Notes under the pieces: generated by a model | Seen by the model: the letters and a program-made list of their open reading frames with translations, nothing else | Database searches by the model: none | What the model was told of the DNA's origin: nothing | Shown: piece by piece, positions 12,006 through 21,777 of the stretch | Position numbering within the stretch: the first letter of the stretch is position 1 | Layout of the letters: every line of letters begins with the position of its first letter | Assembly (NCBI GenBank): GCA_020881915.1 | Contig: JAJFPB010000007.1 | Location: forward strand, 2,666,001-2,730,000 | Direction: 5' to 3' | Source of the DNA: Paramyrothecium sp. XJ0827 | Taxonomy: Eukaryota > Ascomycota > Sordariomycetes > Hypocreales > Stachybotryaceae | Length of the DNA: 64,000 nt | Made by a program: the position numbers and the translations under genes

Positions 12006-14069
12006 ATGTCACTTCTCGGATCCCTCGTCATGGAGAACCTGACGGGGAGTGAGACTACCGGGGGCATTCCCGCCATGGCCTCTCCTCAGTTTGTTGTCCT
12101 CGACTACTTGGTGCCCGGCTTTTCAGTCTTTTCGAGCGCCGTGCAAACCTACCTCGGCATTAATCTGAACCTCTACATCCCTCTGCTTCTCATCGTCTTC
12201 AGCGCGACCTTTGCCTGGGACTACCTCAGCGGCTTTGCATGGGGCTTGATGGAAACCCATCTGATGTCGTCCGTCACGATTCGCACAGACGATGAGATCT
12301 ATAACATGATCATGATGTGGATTGCCCGCCAAAAGTTTGCAAAGCGCTCGCGTCGGTTTATCGTCAACACCAACATCAACTCGAGGAGTTGGTTCCTGTG
12401 GAGGTCCTATGACGAGGAGGAGGACGAGGAGGACGGAGAGGGCAACGGCGATTCCAACAACACGGCAAAGAAGAAGAAGTCTCTCCAGTACACCCCATCT
12501 TTTGGAACACACTTCTTCTGGTATGGAAAATACCTCCTTCTTTTCGAAAGGCACGAAAACCGGGAGCAAAACACCACCCTGAATGTGAGCGAGCGGGAAG
12601 AGTTGTCAATCAAGTGCTTTGGCCGCAACCCAGCCGTCATCAAGAAACTACTCCTGGAGGCTCGGGATCAGTACTTGGCCAAGGACGACCAGAAAACGCT
12701 CATCTACCGCGGCGCTTTCAGCGGCATGAGCGGAGACCCTTCGTGGCAGCGGTGCATGGCCCGCAGCAGCCGGCCATTCTCCACCGTCATTCTTAATGAG
12801 AAGGTCAAGAAGGACTTGGTCGACGATGTCACCGACTACCTTAACCCTGAGACTCGTCGCTGGTACGCGAACCGTGGCATTCCCTATCGCCGTGGGTACC
12901 TGCTCTATGGCCCCCCCGGCACTGGCAAGAGTTCCCTGAGTCTCGCCCTGGCCGGCTTCTTCCAGATGAAGATCTACATCGTTAGTCTGAGCTCCGTAAT
13001 GGCGAATGAAGAAAACCTTTCGAGTTTGTTCGCCGATCTGCCACGCCGTTGCGTTGTCCTGTTGGAGGACATTGACAGCGCTGGGCTCACGCACACTCGC
13101 GAGGACAACGGCACAGCCGCCTCTGCTGAGGTGGGCGTCGCACCTGCGCCGGCAACTCCAGCTCGCAAACCCAACGAGGCTCCCGTCATCGCCAGCCGTC
13201 TTTCCTTGTCCGGCTTGCTCAACATCCTGGACGGCGTGGCTTCTCAAGAGGGCCGTGTTCTTATCATGACGACGAATCACCTTGAGAAGCTTGACAAGGC
13301 CCTCATCCGGCCCGGCCGTGTAGATATGGTTGTCAAATTTGGTCTGGCCGATGCCGACATGAGCGCTGCCATTTTCCGTGCCATTTACGCCCCATATGAA
13401 GGCGAGCTACAGCCGGGAGAGGATGCTTTCGAGCGAGTCGAGACGGTCGCGCAAACGGCGAAGAGACAAGAAAAGGAGCGACAGGACGAGACAGCACGCG
13501 TGGACATCCTCGCCGAGAAGTTCGCTGCCACGATGCCCGAGCACGAGTTTTCCCCTGCTGAGATCCAGGGGCTCCTCCTCCGCAACAAGCGCGACCCAGA
13601 AGGCGTCATCGGCCAGATCGACGAGTGGGTGGTGCAGACGCGTAAGGACAAGAAGCACAAGGAGATCGAGGACGCCGAGAAGCGTCGCAAGGAGGAGGAG
13701 AAGCGCAAGAAGAAGGAGGCCAAGGCGAAGCGCAAGGAGGAACGGCGCAAGGCCCGCAAGAAGAAGAAGAGGGCTGAGAAGAGGAAGAACGGCGAGGACA
13801 GCAGCAGTGGCGACGACAACTCGGACTCGGACTCGAGCAGCAGCGAGGATGAGGCCGAGAAGGAGAAGGACAAGGACAAGGACAAGGAAATTAAGCCCAA
13901 GGCTGACGCGGCACCTGAGATCGTCGACGTGCAGGAGAAGTCTAAGAGCGCGAACACGGAGGAGGGCAAGAACGAGAACGAGGCTGAGAAGAACACGACA
14001 GAGATACAAGCTGATGCGAAGGCTGACAATGAGAAGAAGAGCCCATCAGACTCGGGGTATGACACATGA
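12006..14069 (+). CDS. BCS1-type AAA ATPase with long charged tail
   Basis: 687 residues, single exon. The frame opens 30 bases earlier, but the first ATG is at 12006. There is a membrane segment near residues 50-72 (LYIPLLLIVFSATFAW), then a BCS1 N-terminal domain at about 75-270. The AAA module has Walker A GPPGTGKSS at about 302-310, Walker B VVLLEDIDSAG at about 349-359, and a sensor/arginine region with LIMTTNHLEKLDKALIRPGR at about 418-437. Canonical Bcs1 (about 450 residues) threads the Rieske protein across the mitochondrial inner membrane. This protein is longer, with an acidic insert near residue 137 and an extreme Lys/Glu/Arg-rich C-terminal tail of about 150 residues. It is therefore probably one of the divergent fungal BCS1-like paralogues rather than Bcs1 itself. 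Substrate and location are unknown. Confidence 0.88.
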   Translation: MSLLGSLVMENLTGSETTGGIPAMASPQFVVLDYLVPGFSVFSSAVQTYLGINLNLYIPLLLIVFSATFAWDYLSGFAWGLMETHLMSSVTIRTDDEIYNMIMMWIARQKFAKRSRRFIVNTNINSRSWFLWRSYDEEEDEEDGEGNGDSNNTAKKKKSLQYTPSFGTHFFWYGKYLLLFERHENREQNTTLNVSEREELSIKCFGRNPAVIKKLLLEARDQYLAKDDQKTLIYRGAFSGMSGDPSWQRCMARSSRPFSTVILNEKVKKDLVDDVTDYLNPETRRWYANRGIPYRRGYLLYGPPGTGKSSLSLALAGFFQMKIYIVSLSSVMANEENLSSLFADLPRRCVVLLEDIDSAGLTHTREDNGTAASAEVGVAPAPATPARKPNEAPVIASRLSLSGLLNILDGVASQEGRVLIMTTNHLEKLDKALIRPGRVDMVVKFGLADADMSAAIFRAIYAPYEGELQPGEDAFERVETVAQTAKRQEKERQDETARVDILAEKFAATMPEHEFSPAEIQGLLLRNKRDPEGVIGQIDEWVVQTRKDKKHKEIEDAEKRRKEEEKRKKKEAKAKRKEERRKARKKKKRAEKRKNGEDSSSGDDNSDSDSSSSEDEAEKEKDKDKDKEIKPKADAAPEIVDVQEKSKSANTEEGKNENEAEKNTTEIQADAKADNEKKSPSDSGYDT

Positions 14070-15392
14070 TTGTACGAATATATGTATGCATAGCGTAGCG
14101 TTGGCTTTGGAAGAGGTTAGCTTTACAATCCACTTCTAAGTGCTTTTTTCCCTTTCGCTCGGTGTTCATATATGAATTCGTGAATTCCTGTGTCCATTGA
14201 GATGAAGCATGGGACGGAATAGAAAGGAGGATGCACGTAAGGTGTTTGTGCTCCTGGTGTGAAGAGGAGCCTGAGGTGAGACGATCGGGCACCTCATCTG
14301 GCGAACGAGGCTTTGTGGGCTGTGCGGGATCCTGTCCCTCTCTCTCGTACTCGGAGAAGCCAGTTGAAGCATTAGTGCGAATGCGATTACGAGACAATCT
14401 GCAGAGGCGTTGGTTCTTTTAGCGAATCTAGGAACAACGACGAGCAGCCGGAAGCAAACAAGGAATAATTATGCTCTGGCTTCTACGAGCGGTGTATCAG
14501 TGAACAAGGCGGTATTCTACGTTGTCTTCGGGAACTGAACCGCGGCATGAGGCTCCCGGACTGTGTGCGGTAGACGGCGGAGCGTTCGGCACGTATTTCG
14601 AGAAGAGCGGAGAACATTCAGCCATATCAAGCTCGCCATGACATTGAATCATGAAGAGACCATTATGGTGACTTATAGCCTTTGAGTCTTCTGGCAATTG
14701 CCTACCTAGAAAGAAATCATCGAGCGCTTACGACGAAGGTCGAGAACTTGGTGCCGATGGTCGGTGTGTTACTACTTTTGGATATCTAGATAAGACTTGA
14801 GATGCATGACCCAATGACGTGAGACTCGTGGTGGATATGCATGGCGCAGGGTCATCCCTGAAACGTAGAGCGACGCAAGCGGGTATAACAATTTGACCAA
14901 TATCTCGAGTAGCGCGCTGTTGAGTTGCGGGTTCGCCATCGGATTGCAACGGCCGCGCAAACATCGGCGCATATCAACGTTGCGTGCGATCCATAAAAAT
15001 TCCGGACAAGAGCACTCCCAGTGTAGTCTCCGATCGACAAGTGGCCTTTTTTTTTTTTTTGTTCTGCCGGAGGGATGTTTCGTCAAGATGGGGTTTGACG
15101 GCGAAACAGGCGGAAGACGATCATTGTGATTCGGAGTTTTATGGGCTACCGAGGACATGCGGCACGGCCGGGCACACGGCGCGCCTGCAAGGACGCCAGG
15201 TGCCGTGAGCCACCATCATGAAAGCCGGGTAGCCAATTAAATGGCCCGAAGCAGTAATCTTTGCTCCATGGGCGCGCGTCCATCCACCAAATTCACCGAA
15301 GTTGAGGCTGCTGGGGGCGTCAGACAAACCGAGATGCATATGCAGAGATAGGATGGCGCTGGGTGAGGAGAAAGGTGCAAAGGTCTGCAATG

Positions 15393-15919
15393 TAAGGTAA
15401 TCAACCATACAGTGAGACGAGTGTAGACGCGTTGTCCGCCTGTCAGAGTCTGACGTCGACTTTGCATGAACGGAGTTGGATGGGTGGCATGTCTCACGTT
15501 TTGGCGGTGCCGAAGACCATGTCCCGTACGGGGATGGGCTGCAGCATGGACGTGAGGTACGTTACCTTACTTTACTTCAGGGCCTGCCTAAGCCTGCTTC
15601 TACTGCGAGACACGAACTGCCTGAGTAATGGAACACAGTGGGGGGCCTGGCCTAGTATCGTTTTCTCACGACCATTGGAGGCCTGATTTGCGCGAGCTGG
15701 GGGATCAAAGCCCGGATCGAAGAGAGTTCAATCTGATAACATGATGATGCGTAGTGCGATCGAAGATGAGATAATCCGTGGCTTTGTGGGGGTGTACTTG
15801 CCTTACTTGTCCACCGTAAAGTAATGCGCCCACCTAAGTGGGAGCAGACACTAAACTAAGGTAAGGTAATACTTCATGTTTGATGTGCTTTCGCTTCAAT
15901 TGACGAGTTACTTACCTTA
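15393..15919. repeat. Cluster of TAAGGTAA octamers
   Basis: Exact copies of TAAGGTAA or its complement lie at 15393-15400, 15562-15569, 15857-15864, 15862-15869 (overlapping the previous copy) and 15912-15919. A near copy (TTGCCTTA) lies around 15799-15806. About 0.02 exact copies would be expected by chance in this span on both strands. Confidence 0.75.
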
Positions 15920-16618
15920 ATTAACCGACTAAAAAGCACAAATTACAAATTATGCTCGCTCTTCCCCAACTATAATGCTGGATAGTAGAAACAAAAGCCA
16001 GGATACATATTACGTGAACCGTTCACGGTCAATTTAAATATACCTACCACTGTGCTTTGTATGTAGTTTGCTTTTGACAAGGAGTCTCAGTTCTGTGGTT
16101 GTCTCCCCCCCCTGGTACATCAGGCCCTGGTACCACACACGCGAACCGGAGGCTTGCTCTTCGGGATGGTGGGGCAAGTATTGCTCTTGTTGCTCTGGTT
16201 ATACGGATACGCTGCTTCTACTACATCACAAATGGGGGCCACGAAAGCTTCGTGTCTCGACCATCTCGCACTGCGAAACTGCAAGAACTGTACCCAAAAG
16301 AAAACGTGCCAGCCACGGCGTATCGCAATGTAAATGCAATGGCCTTGTAGAAGTGACTTATGTGTGGTGTCCCACCCTCCTTGCCTGAGCCATTTACAGG
16401 AACAATGGCAACGGTAGTCCAAAGTGGAGGATTCGGCGACAATCCCTCTCGTCTGTCCGCCTGCCTGCCCTCTTGTTCGTCTCTGATGTCCCCCTGCCCC
16501 GATCCGAGCACTACCTTGTGCCTTGCCGTACACAAGCAAGGTAGGTAGTAGGTAGTTTCGGTAGAGCTGCAGATGGTATCATTCATCAGGGACCTTAGGG
16601 CCGAGCATCGGGTCCAGC

Positions 16619-16800
16619 ATATAAGGCAGTTGCTCTTCCTGCTCCGTCGCTCCTTCTCGTTGCCCGTTTCTCTATTTTTCCTCCCCATCTCTTCCTCACG
16701 AGGCATCTGTGGCTCCCCTTCGTCTTCATTTTCATCTTCAAAGTACCTCCTTCAGACGCTCCCAAGAACTCGGAATCGCCTGAGATCGGTCTCCCTAATT
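16619..16800 (+). promoter_or_regulatory. TATA-like box and CT-rich leader of HMG-CoA synthase
   Basis: ATATAAGG at 16619-16626 is followed by about 170 bases dominated by C and T. This TATA-plus-pyrimidine-tract layout is typical of strongly transcribed fungal genes. It precedes a likely leader intron at 16815-17201. Confidence 0.5.
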
Positions 16801-16814
16801 TCCTGATCAATCAT

Positions 16815-17201
16815 GTAAGTTTGGCTCCCCTTTCCCTAGCTGCCACGCTAGATGCGATCCCCCCTCCAAGAGGCGCCGCCGCCGCCACTACCACCCAATG
16901 CCCAACGCCCGCCGTTAGCGGAATGGAGCCAAGAGAGGGCAGAGGGGGGTCAAGAAAAAAAAAAACTTGGGAGCACATGGAGCAGATCATGGACAAAGAT
17001 GAATGGGGACTAGACCATCCCCTGGCCTACTCAATCTGCATGTTGGGCCGGTGGGCGGGCTTGGCTGTCCATCCAACCATCCATCCGTCCTGACTGCTGC
17101 GTTGGAGTCTGCACCCTGCGTCCCATAATAATAAAGGCGGTGAAAAAGGGCGGCCCTGCAGGTGATGAACTGGTACTGACTTTCCGACTCCCGTTCTCTA
17201 G
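16815..17201 (+). other. Probable 5'-leader intron of HMG-CoA synthase
   Basis: GTAAGT at 16815 fits the donor consensus. At the other end, GTACTGAC followed by a pyrimidine tract and CTCTAG ending at 17201 fits branch site and acceptor. The intron would be 387 nt, between the CT-rich leader and the ATG at 17295. An ATGTAA start-stop spans the donor and would be removed by splicing. Confidence 0.55.
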
Positions 17202-17294
17202 ACGCCCAAATCTTGAAATTACCACAATCTCTACCTCGCACCACCCGCAACACCTTACGACTCTTCCTCGACGTCTCCTCTCCACGCGTTAACC

Positions 17295-18976
17295 ATGGCC
17301 TCGCGACCTCAGAACATTGGCATTAAGGCCATCGAAATCTACTTCCCCAGCCAGGTGAGTTGGTGTTGTTGTTCCGACGTGGCGATGGGGGGGTTTCAAG
17401 GGTCTTTTTGGCCCCCTCCCCTTTTACCCCTCCATCACACGAGCGCGGTTATCGATTGATGCCCCTCCATATTTTCCCGCTGGGATATGTCTTTTACGAG
17501 TGGCAGCTAACAGCCTGATTTCTCTTTTTGCAGTACGTCGACCAGACCGAGCTTGAGAAGTTCGATGGCGTCAGCACTGGAAAGTACACCATTGGTCTGG
17601 GCCAGACCAAGATGGCCTTCTGCGACGACCGTGAGGGTGAGTAAAAACGCTGCGCCGCTCTGGAACGAGAAACATGTACTGATCGCGTGCCCTTCTCCAG
17701 ACATCTACTCCTTCGCCCTGACCGTCACATCCCGCCTCATCAAGAACTACAACATCGACACCAACTCCATCGGTCGTCTCGAGGTCGGCACCGAGACCAT
17801 TCTCGACAAGTCCAAGTCTGTCAAGACCGTTCTCATGCAGCTGTTCGGTGACAACACCAACGTCGAGGGTGTCGACACTCTCAACGCCTGCTACGGCGGA
17901 ACCAACGCTTTCCTCAACACTGTCAACTGGATCGAGTCGTCTGCTTGGGATGGCCGTGATGCCATTGTCGTCGCCGGCGACATTGCCCTGTACGCCAAGG
18001 GCGCCGCCCGCCCTACTGGTGGTGCCGGTGCCGTCGCCGTCCTGGTCGGCCCCGACGCCCCCCTCGTTGTCGAGCCCGGTCTGCGTGGCTCGTACATGCA
18101 GCACGCCTACGATTTCTACAAGCCCGACCTGACCAGCGAATACCCCTACGTTGACGGTCACTTCTCCCTTACCTGCTACACCAAGGCCCTCGATGCCGCC
18201 TACCGCGAGTACTCCAAGCGCGAGGCCAAGCGAGCCACCAACGGTGTCAACGGTACCAACGGCACCACCAACGGAGCTGAGCTCAAGACCTCCATTGACC
18301 GCTTCGACTACCTGGCCTTCCACGCCCCCAACTGCAAGCTGGTCCAGAAGTCCTACGCCCGCCTGCTGTACCACGACTACCTGGCCAACCCCGACGCCCC
18401 CGCCTTTGCAGAGGTTGCTCCTGAGCTGCGCGATATGGACTACGAGAAGTCTCTCACCGACAAGGTTGTTGAGAAGACCTTCATGGCCCTGACCAAGAAG
18501 CGCTACGAGGAGCGTGTCAAGCCTGGTATCCAGGTCGCCACCCTGTGCGGCAACATGTACTGCGGCAGTGTCTGGGGTGGCCTGGCCAGCTTGGTGAGCT
18601 TCGTCGACCCCAAGACTCTTGAGGGCAAGCGCATCGGCCACTTCAGCTACGGCTCGGGTCTGGCTGCTACCTTCCTGTCCTTCCGCGTCAACGGAAGCGT
18701 CGAGCACATCGCCAAGGTCCTCAACCTGCCTGCCCGCCTCGAGGCCCGCCGTGCTGTTGCTCCCGAGACCTACGATGCTGTACGTATCCTAATCATCCAT
18801 CTTGTTCTGTCCCCCACACTGACATTTCTCGCTTCTAGATGTGCGACCTCCGCAAGCAGGCTCACCTCCAGAAGAACTTCACCCCCAAGGGTGATGCTTC
18901 CACCATCGCCCCTGGAACCTACTACCTCGAGAAGGTCGATGAGATGTTCAAGCGCGAGTACTCGATCCAGGCCTAA
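17295..18976 (+). CDS. ERG13: Hydroxymethylglutaryl-CoA synthase
   Basis: Exons 17295-17354, 17534-17636, 17701-18779 and 18839-18976; 459 residues. It condenses acetyl-CoA with acetoacetyl-CoA to HMG-CoA, the committed entry to the mevalonate and ergosterol pathway, in the cytosol. The N-terminus [20 protein letters not shown] and the blocks [20 protein letters not shown] and [12 protein letters not shown] carry the catalytic Glu86, Cys118 and His262. Length matches the family. An Asn/Gly/Thr-rich insert near residues 233-250 ([12 protein letters not shown]) is probably a surface loop. All introns have clean GTGAGT or GTACGT donors. Codons are strongly C-ending, indicating high expression. 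It is convergent with the DHCR24-like gene. Confidence 0.97.
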
Positions 18977-19469
18977 TTTCGCCTACATATTTGCCGAAGC
19001 GTGCTGTTGATTGATTTAATTGGATTTTCTTGTGGCGTTGCCTGGCAGCTTTGCCAGTTTCCCTATCCTAAAAGGTCAGAAATCCTAGCACTTAGGAGGG
19101 CACGAGGTTTTTGCATGGAATTTAGATGAGTTTGGACCATACAGCATATCCGACGATAGACTTGTCCCGGCCGGTGTTGGTACCCTCTTTGCAGGGGAAA
19201 AGGGCTGCCCGAGGAACGGAGCGTGGTACCGCAGATTTGGCCTGTGTAGATACGGGGGTGTGAGCCGACCCCTGCCAGCCCTTCATGAAGATTGGCTGGT
19301 TCTTTGCCTCTTTGTTTTGTTGAAGCAAAGGCCATAGAAGGTCGTTGGCCAAAACATTGAGAATTGAGAATCTAAGCTCTATAATAATACTGTTTCTCTA
19401 AAATTACACGCGACGCTTTTCGCTTCATTACGCGGGGTTTAATGATGGCTTGTCTTATTCGAGCCCTCC
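18977..19469. other. Convergent intergenic, 3' UTRs
   Basis: Between the stops of HMG-CoA synthase (+) and the DHCR24-like gene (-). It presumably holds both 3' UTRs and polyadenylation sites. The part around 19360-19430 is AT-rich. Nothing else seen. Confidence 0.6.
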
Positions 19470-21050
19470 TTACGCGGTTTTAGACTTGGTTGATGACGAT
19501 GCTGTTTCGTCAGCCTCCTTGTACTTCCATTCAGCATCCCGGTGGAGGCGGTAGTCTCCGCTCTGGATGCTCTTCCAGATGCCGTAAACGCCGCCGACGG
19601 GCCAGTTGCCCTTGACGGATTGCCTCCACTCCTGGCGGCGCTTCTTGTTCGCCTCGACGTCAATCTTGACCTTGTCGTAGACGGTGGGCAGCGTGGTCGC
19701 GTCATACTTTTTGCGCAGGCTCTCGTACCAGGGGCGATCGTACAGACTCCAGAACTCCTCCTCGGAGTAGTAGGTGTGGGCGTAGAGCCACTTCATGCCG
19801 CCGAGCTGGACGAGCTTGTCCTCGAGGGCGCGGTTCTTGACGACGAACTCGTCGACGTCGACGGGGCCCCAGCCCCAGAGGCCGATGTTGAGCATGGGCT
19901 TGGGGGTCTTGGCCGCGGAGCCGGCGGCCGCCTCGACCTCACCGGTGTGCGGGTGGAAGGTGGGCGGCGGCGTCTGCTTGAGGGGGCACAGCCACAGGGG
20001 CCAGATGTCGAACTTGTCAGCGGTGTAGTCGACAAAGGCCTCGGCGTTGTCGTAGGGCAGGGCCAGGTCCTGGACGACGAAGCGGGCGGACTCGCCACTG
20101 CCGTGGAGGGCTCGGTACATCATGCGGGTGTGCATGAAGTCGTCCAGGAACCAGCGGAAGAAACGGTTGAAGGGCACGAAGCGAAAGTAGTCGAAGCCCG
20201 CGGCGCCGACCCAGAAGCCGCCGCGGTCGTAGCGGAAGAGGTACTCGGCGAGGGGGATGTAGTCGGCGATCGGGGCCGAGGGCTCGGCGGGAGAGGCGGA
20301 GGGGGCGGCGAGCGTCTGGTCGCGCACGTGCAGGTAGAACCACGGGTCCCAGGCGCCGCTGAAGGTCTGGGGGGCGCGGTCGGCCGGCTTCTCGTCGGTG
20401 AGGCGGCCGGTGATGACGACGCCATGGTCCTTGGAGAAGAGGATGCCGTCGACGTAGTCGTTGGTCGGGTTCTCGGTCTCGGCGCGGATCTTGGCCACGG
20501 CCTCGGCGACGCTGTTGGTGCGGTGGTAGGTGGTGTGGACGAACTTCTTGGCCTCGATGAGCTGCAGCTCGATGAGGGTGGTGACGCCGAGGGAGCCGAC
20601 GGCGCCGGCCGCGCCGCGGAACAGGTCGGCGCGCTCGTCGCGGGAGGCCTTGACGACGTCGCCGTTGCCGAGGACCATCTCGACGTAGTTGATGGTGTCG
20701 TCGAAGAAGCCGTGCTTGAAGGAGCTACTCTCGCCCGCAGTGCCGGCGAAGCCGCCGCCGGCGGTGATGCCGGGGAACTCCATGACGACGGGGGGCACGA
20801 GGCCGTGGCGCAGGGTGTGCTCGACGAGGCGGTCCATGGGGACGTTGGGCTCGACGAGGGCGGTGCGGCTGGCGCGGTTGACGTCGAGCACGTTGGAGAG
20901 GGCCGAGATGTCGACGATGCGCTGGCCGGGGCCGGGCCGGGGCCGGGTGCTGTTGGTCGAGCCGTGGAAGATGCGGTAGGGCTCCTTGCGCTCGAAGTAG
21001 CCGCGGACCGCGGCGGCGATCTTGCCGACGGCCTGCTTGTGGCGCTCCAT
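19470..21050 (-). CDS. DHCR24-like FAD-linked oxidoreductase (delta24-sterol reductase family)
   Basis: 526 residues, single exon; the first in-frame ATG is at 21050 (the codon before it is GTG). It has an FAD-binding PCMH-type domain at about residues 30-190 with HGSTNSTRP and GGGFAGTAGESSSFKHGFF. A C-terminal sterol-reductase half carries WPLWLCPL, EEFWSLYDRPWYESLRKKY and TVYDKVKID, which correspond closely to animal and plant delta24-sterol reductase (DHCR24/DWF1). That enzyme reduces the C24 double bond of the sterol side chain using FAD and NADPH. The N-terminal membrane anchor of animal DHCR24 is absent; the protein begins at the flavin domain. Ergosterol synthesis does not need this step, so the true substrate is uncertain. 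The family call is firm, the reaction is inferred. C-ending codon bias is very strong. Confidence 0.9.
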   Translation of the reverse strand: MERHKQAVGKIAAAVRGYFERKEPYRIFHGSTNSTRPRPGPGQRIVDISALSNVLDVNRASRTALVEPNVPMDRLVEHTLRHGLVPPVVMEFPGITAGGGFAGTAGESSSFKHGFFDDTINYVEMVLGNGDVVKASRDERADLFRGAAGAVGSLGVTTLIELQLIEAKKFVHTTYHRTNSVAEAVAKIRAETENPTNDYVDGILFSKDHGVVITGRLTDEKPADRAPQTFSGAWDPWFYLHVRDQTLAAPSASPAEPSAPIADYIPLAEYLFRYDRGGFWVGAAGFDYFRFVPFNRFFRWFLDDFMHTRMMYRALHGSGESARFVVQDLALPYDNAEAFVDYTADKFDIWPLWLCPLKQTPPPTFHPHTGEVEAAAGSAAKTPKPMLNIGLWGWGPVDVDEFVVKNRALEDKLVQLGGMKWLYAHTYYSEEEFWSLYDRPWYESLRKKYDATTLPTVYDKVKIDVEANKKRRQEWRQSVKGNWPVGGVYGIWKSIQSGDYRLHRDAEWKYKEADETASSSTKSKTA

Positions 21051-21777
21051 CACGGCGGTTGGCTTGATTGCTTGGGAGATGGTGAGAGGAGGAGGAGGAG
21101 CAGGGGAAGGTCAAAAAGGTTTTGGCGATGTCTCGGCGGAGGAGATTTTGGCGGGCTCCGGGGGAAAATAAAGTGGGGGCTCTCCTGGGTACCTGAAGCA
21201 GGGTCCAAGCTCTTGGTCTTTGTGAGATGTGAAGGCATCTTGAAATGCTTCTTGCTGTGTACCAAGAAAAAGAGAAGAAGAAAAAAGGATAACCAAAAGT
21301 TCTATTCTCTCAATTAGCATCAAAGATCATAGTAATCATGTATTGGACAGTAAAACGATACTCGATGGACCTTGAAATGGTTTATACAACGACTGGCTCA
21401 GTATTGCACTGCTGCTCAATACAAACTTGCAGTTTTGATAATACATTTCGAGATTAGTTGATTGCATGGAATCATGTCCTTGTCAAATTCAATACCAACG
21501 TATGGCTTAGAGAGCTCATATAGTAGGCTATGAGAGCTTGAGCCTGTGGTGGCTTGATCACTCCAAAAAGACGGACAATTTCCAGAGATGTAGCATCGTC
21601 TAATTACGTGCGATTGAAGCTGATGATTGTGAACAGCTTCTACCCAACTCAGATCCGGACCATCTACAGATCAGACACCCAAATATGAACGCCTTGCGCC
21701 TTGCTTGAATATTAAAGTTAACCCCACCTGTCCATCATAGTCTCTCCAACCTATAATCCATAAACCCGGTTCAGTTT
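21051..21777. other. Intergenic, AT-rich
   Basis: Promoter of the DHCR24-like gene on its right-hand side and 3' region of the alpha/beta hydrolase gene. It is AT-rich from about 21290. No gene or repeat recognised. Confidence 0.6.

Larger units (their letters stand above)
14070..17294. other. 3.2-kb intergenic region with motif cluster
   Basis: No gene recognised. It holds a 14-T run at 15047-15060, five exact TAAGGTAA/TTACCTTA octamers between 15393 and 15919, an AT-rich patch around 15880-16060, and the promoter, pyrimidine-rich leader and probable leader intron of HMG-CoA synthase from about 16619 on. Confidence 0.6.

Noticed and set aside
17571..18707. Antisense open frame across HMG-CoA synthase (378 codons)
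   Set aside because: Same codon-bias artefact; it crosses well-supported introns and encodes only Val/Gly/Leu-rich sequence.
19542..21317. Long open frame antisense to the DHCR24-like gene (591 codons)
   Set aside because: It is a mirror of the strong C-ending codon bias on the other strand. Its product is a Val/Gly/Asp/Glu-rich low-complexity string, and the opposite strand encodes an unmistakable family.
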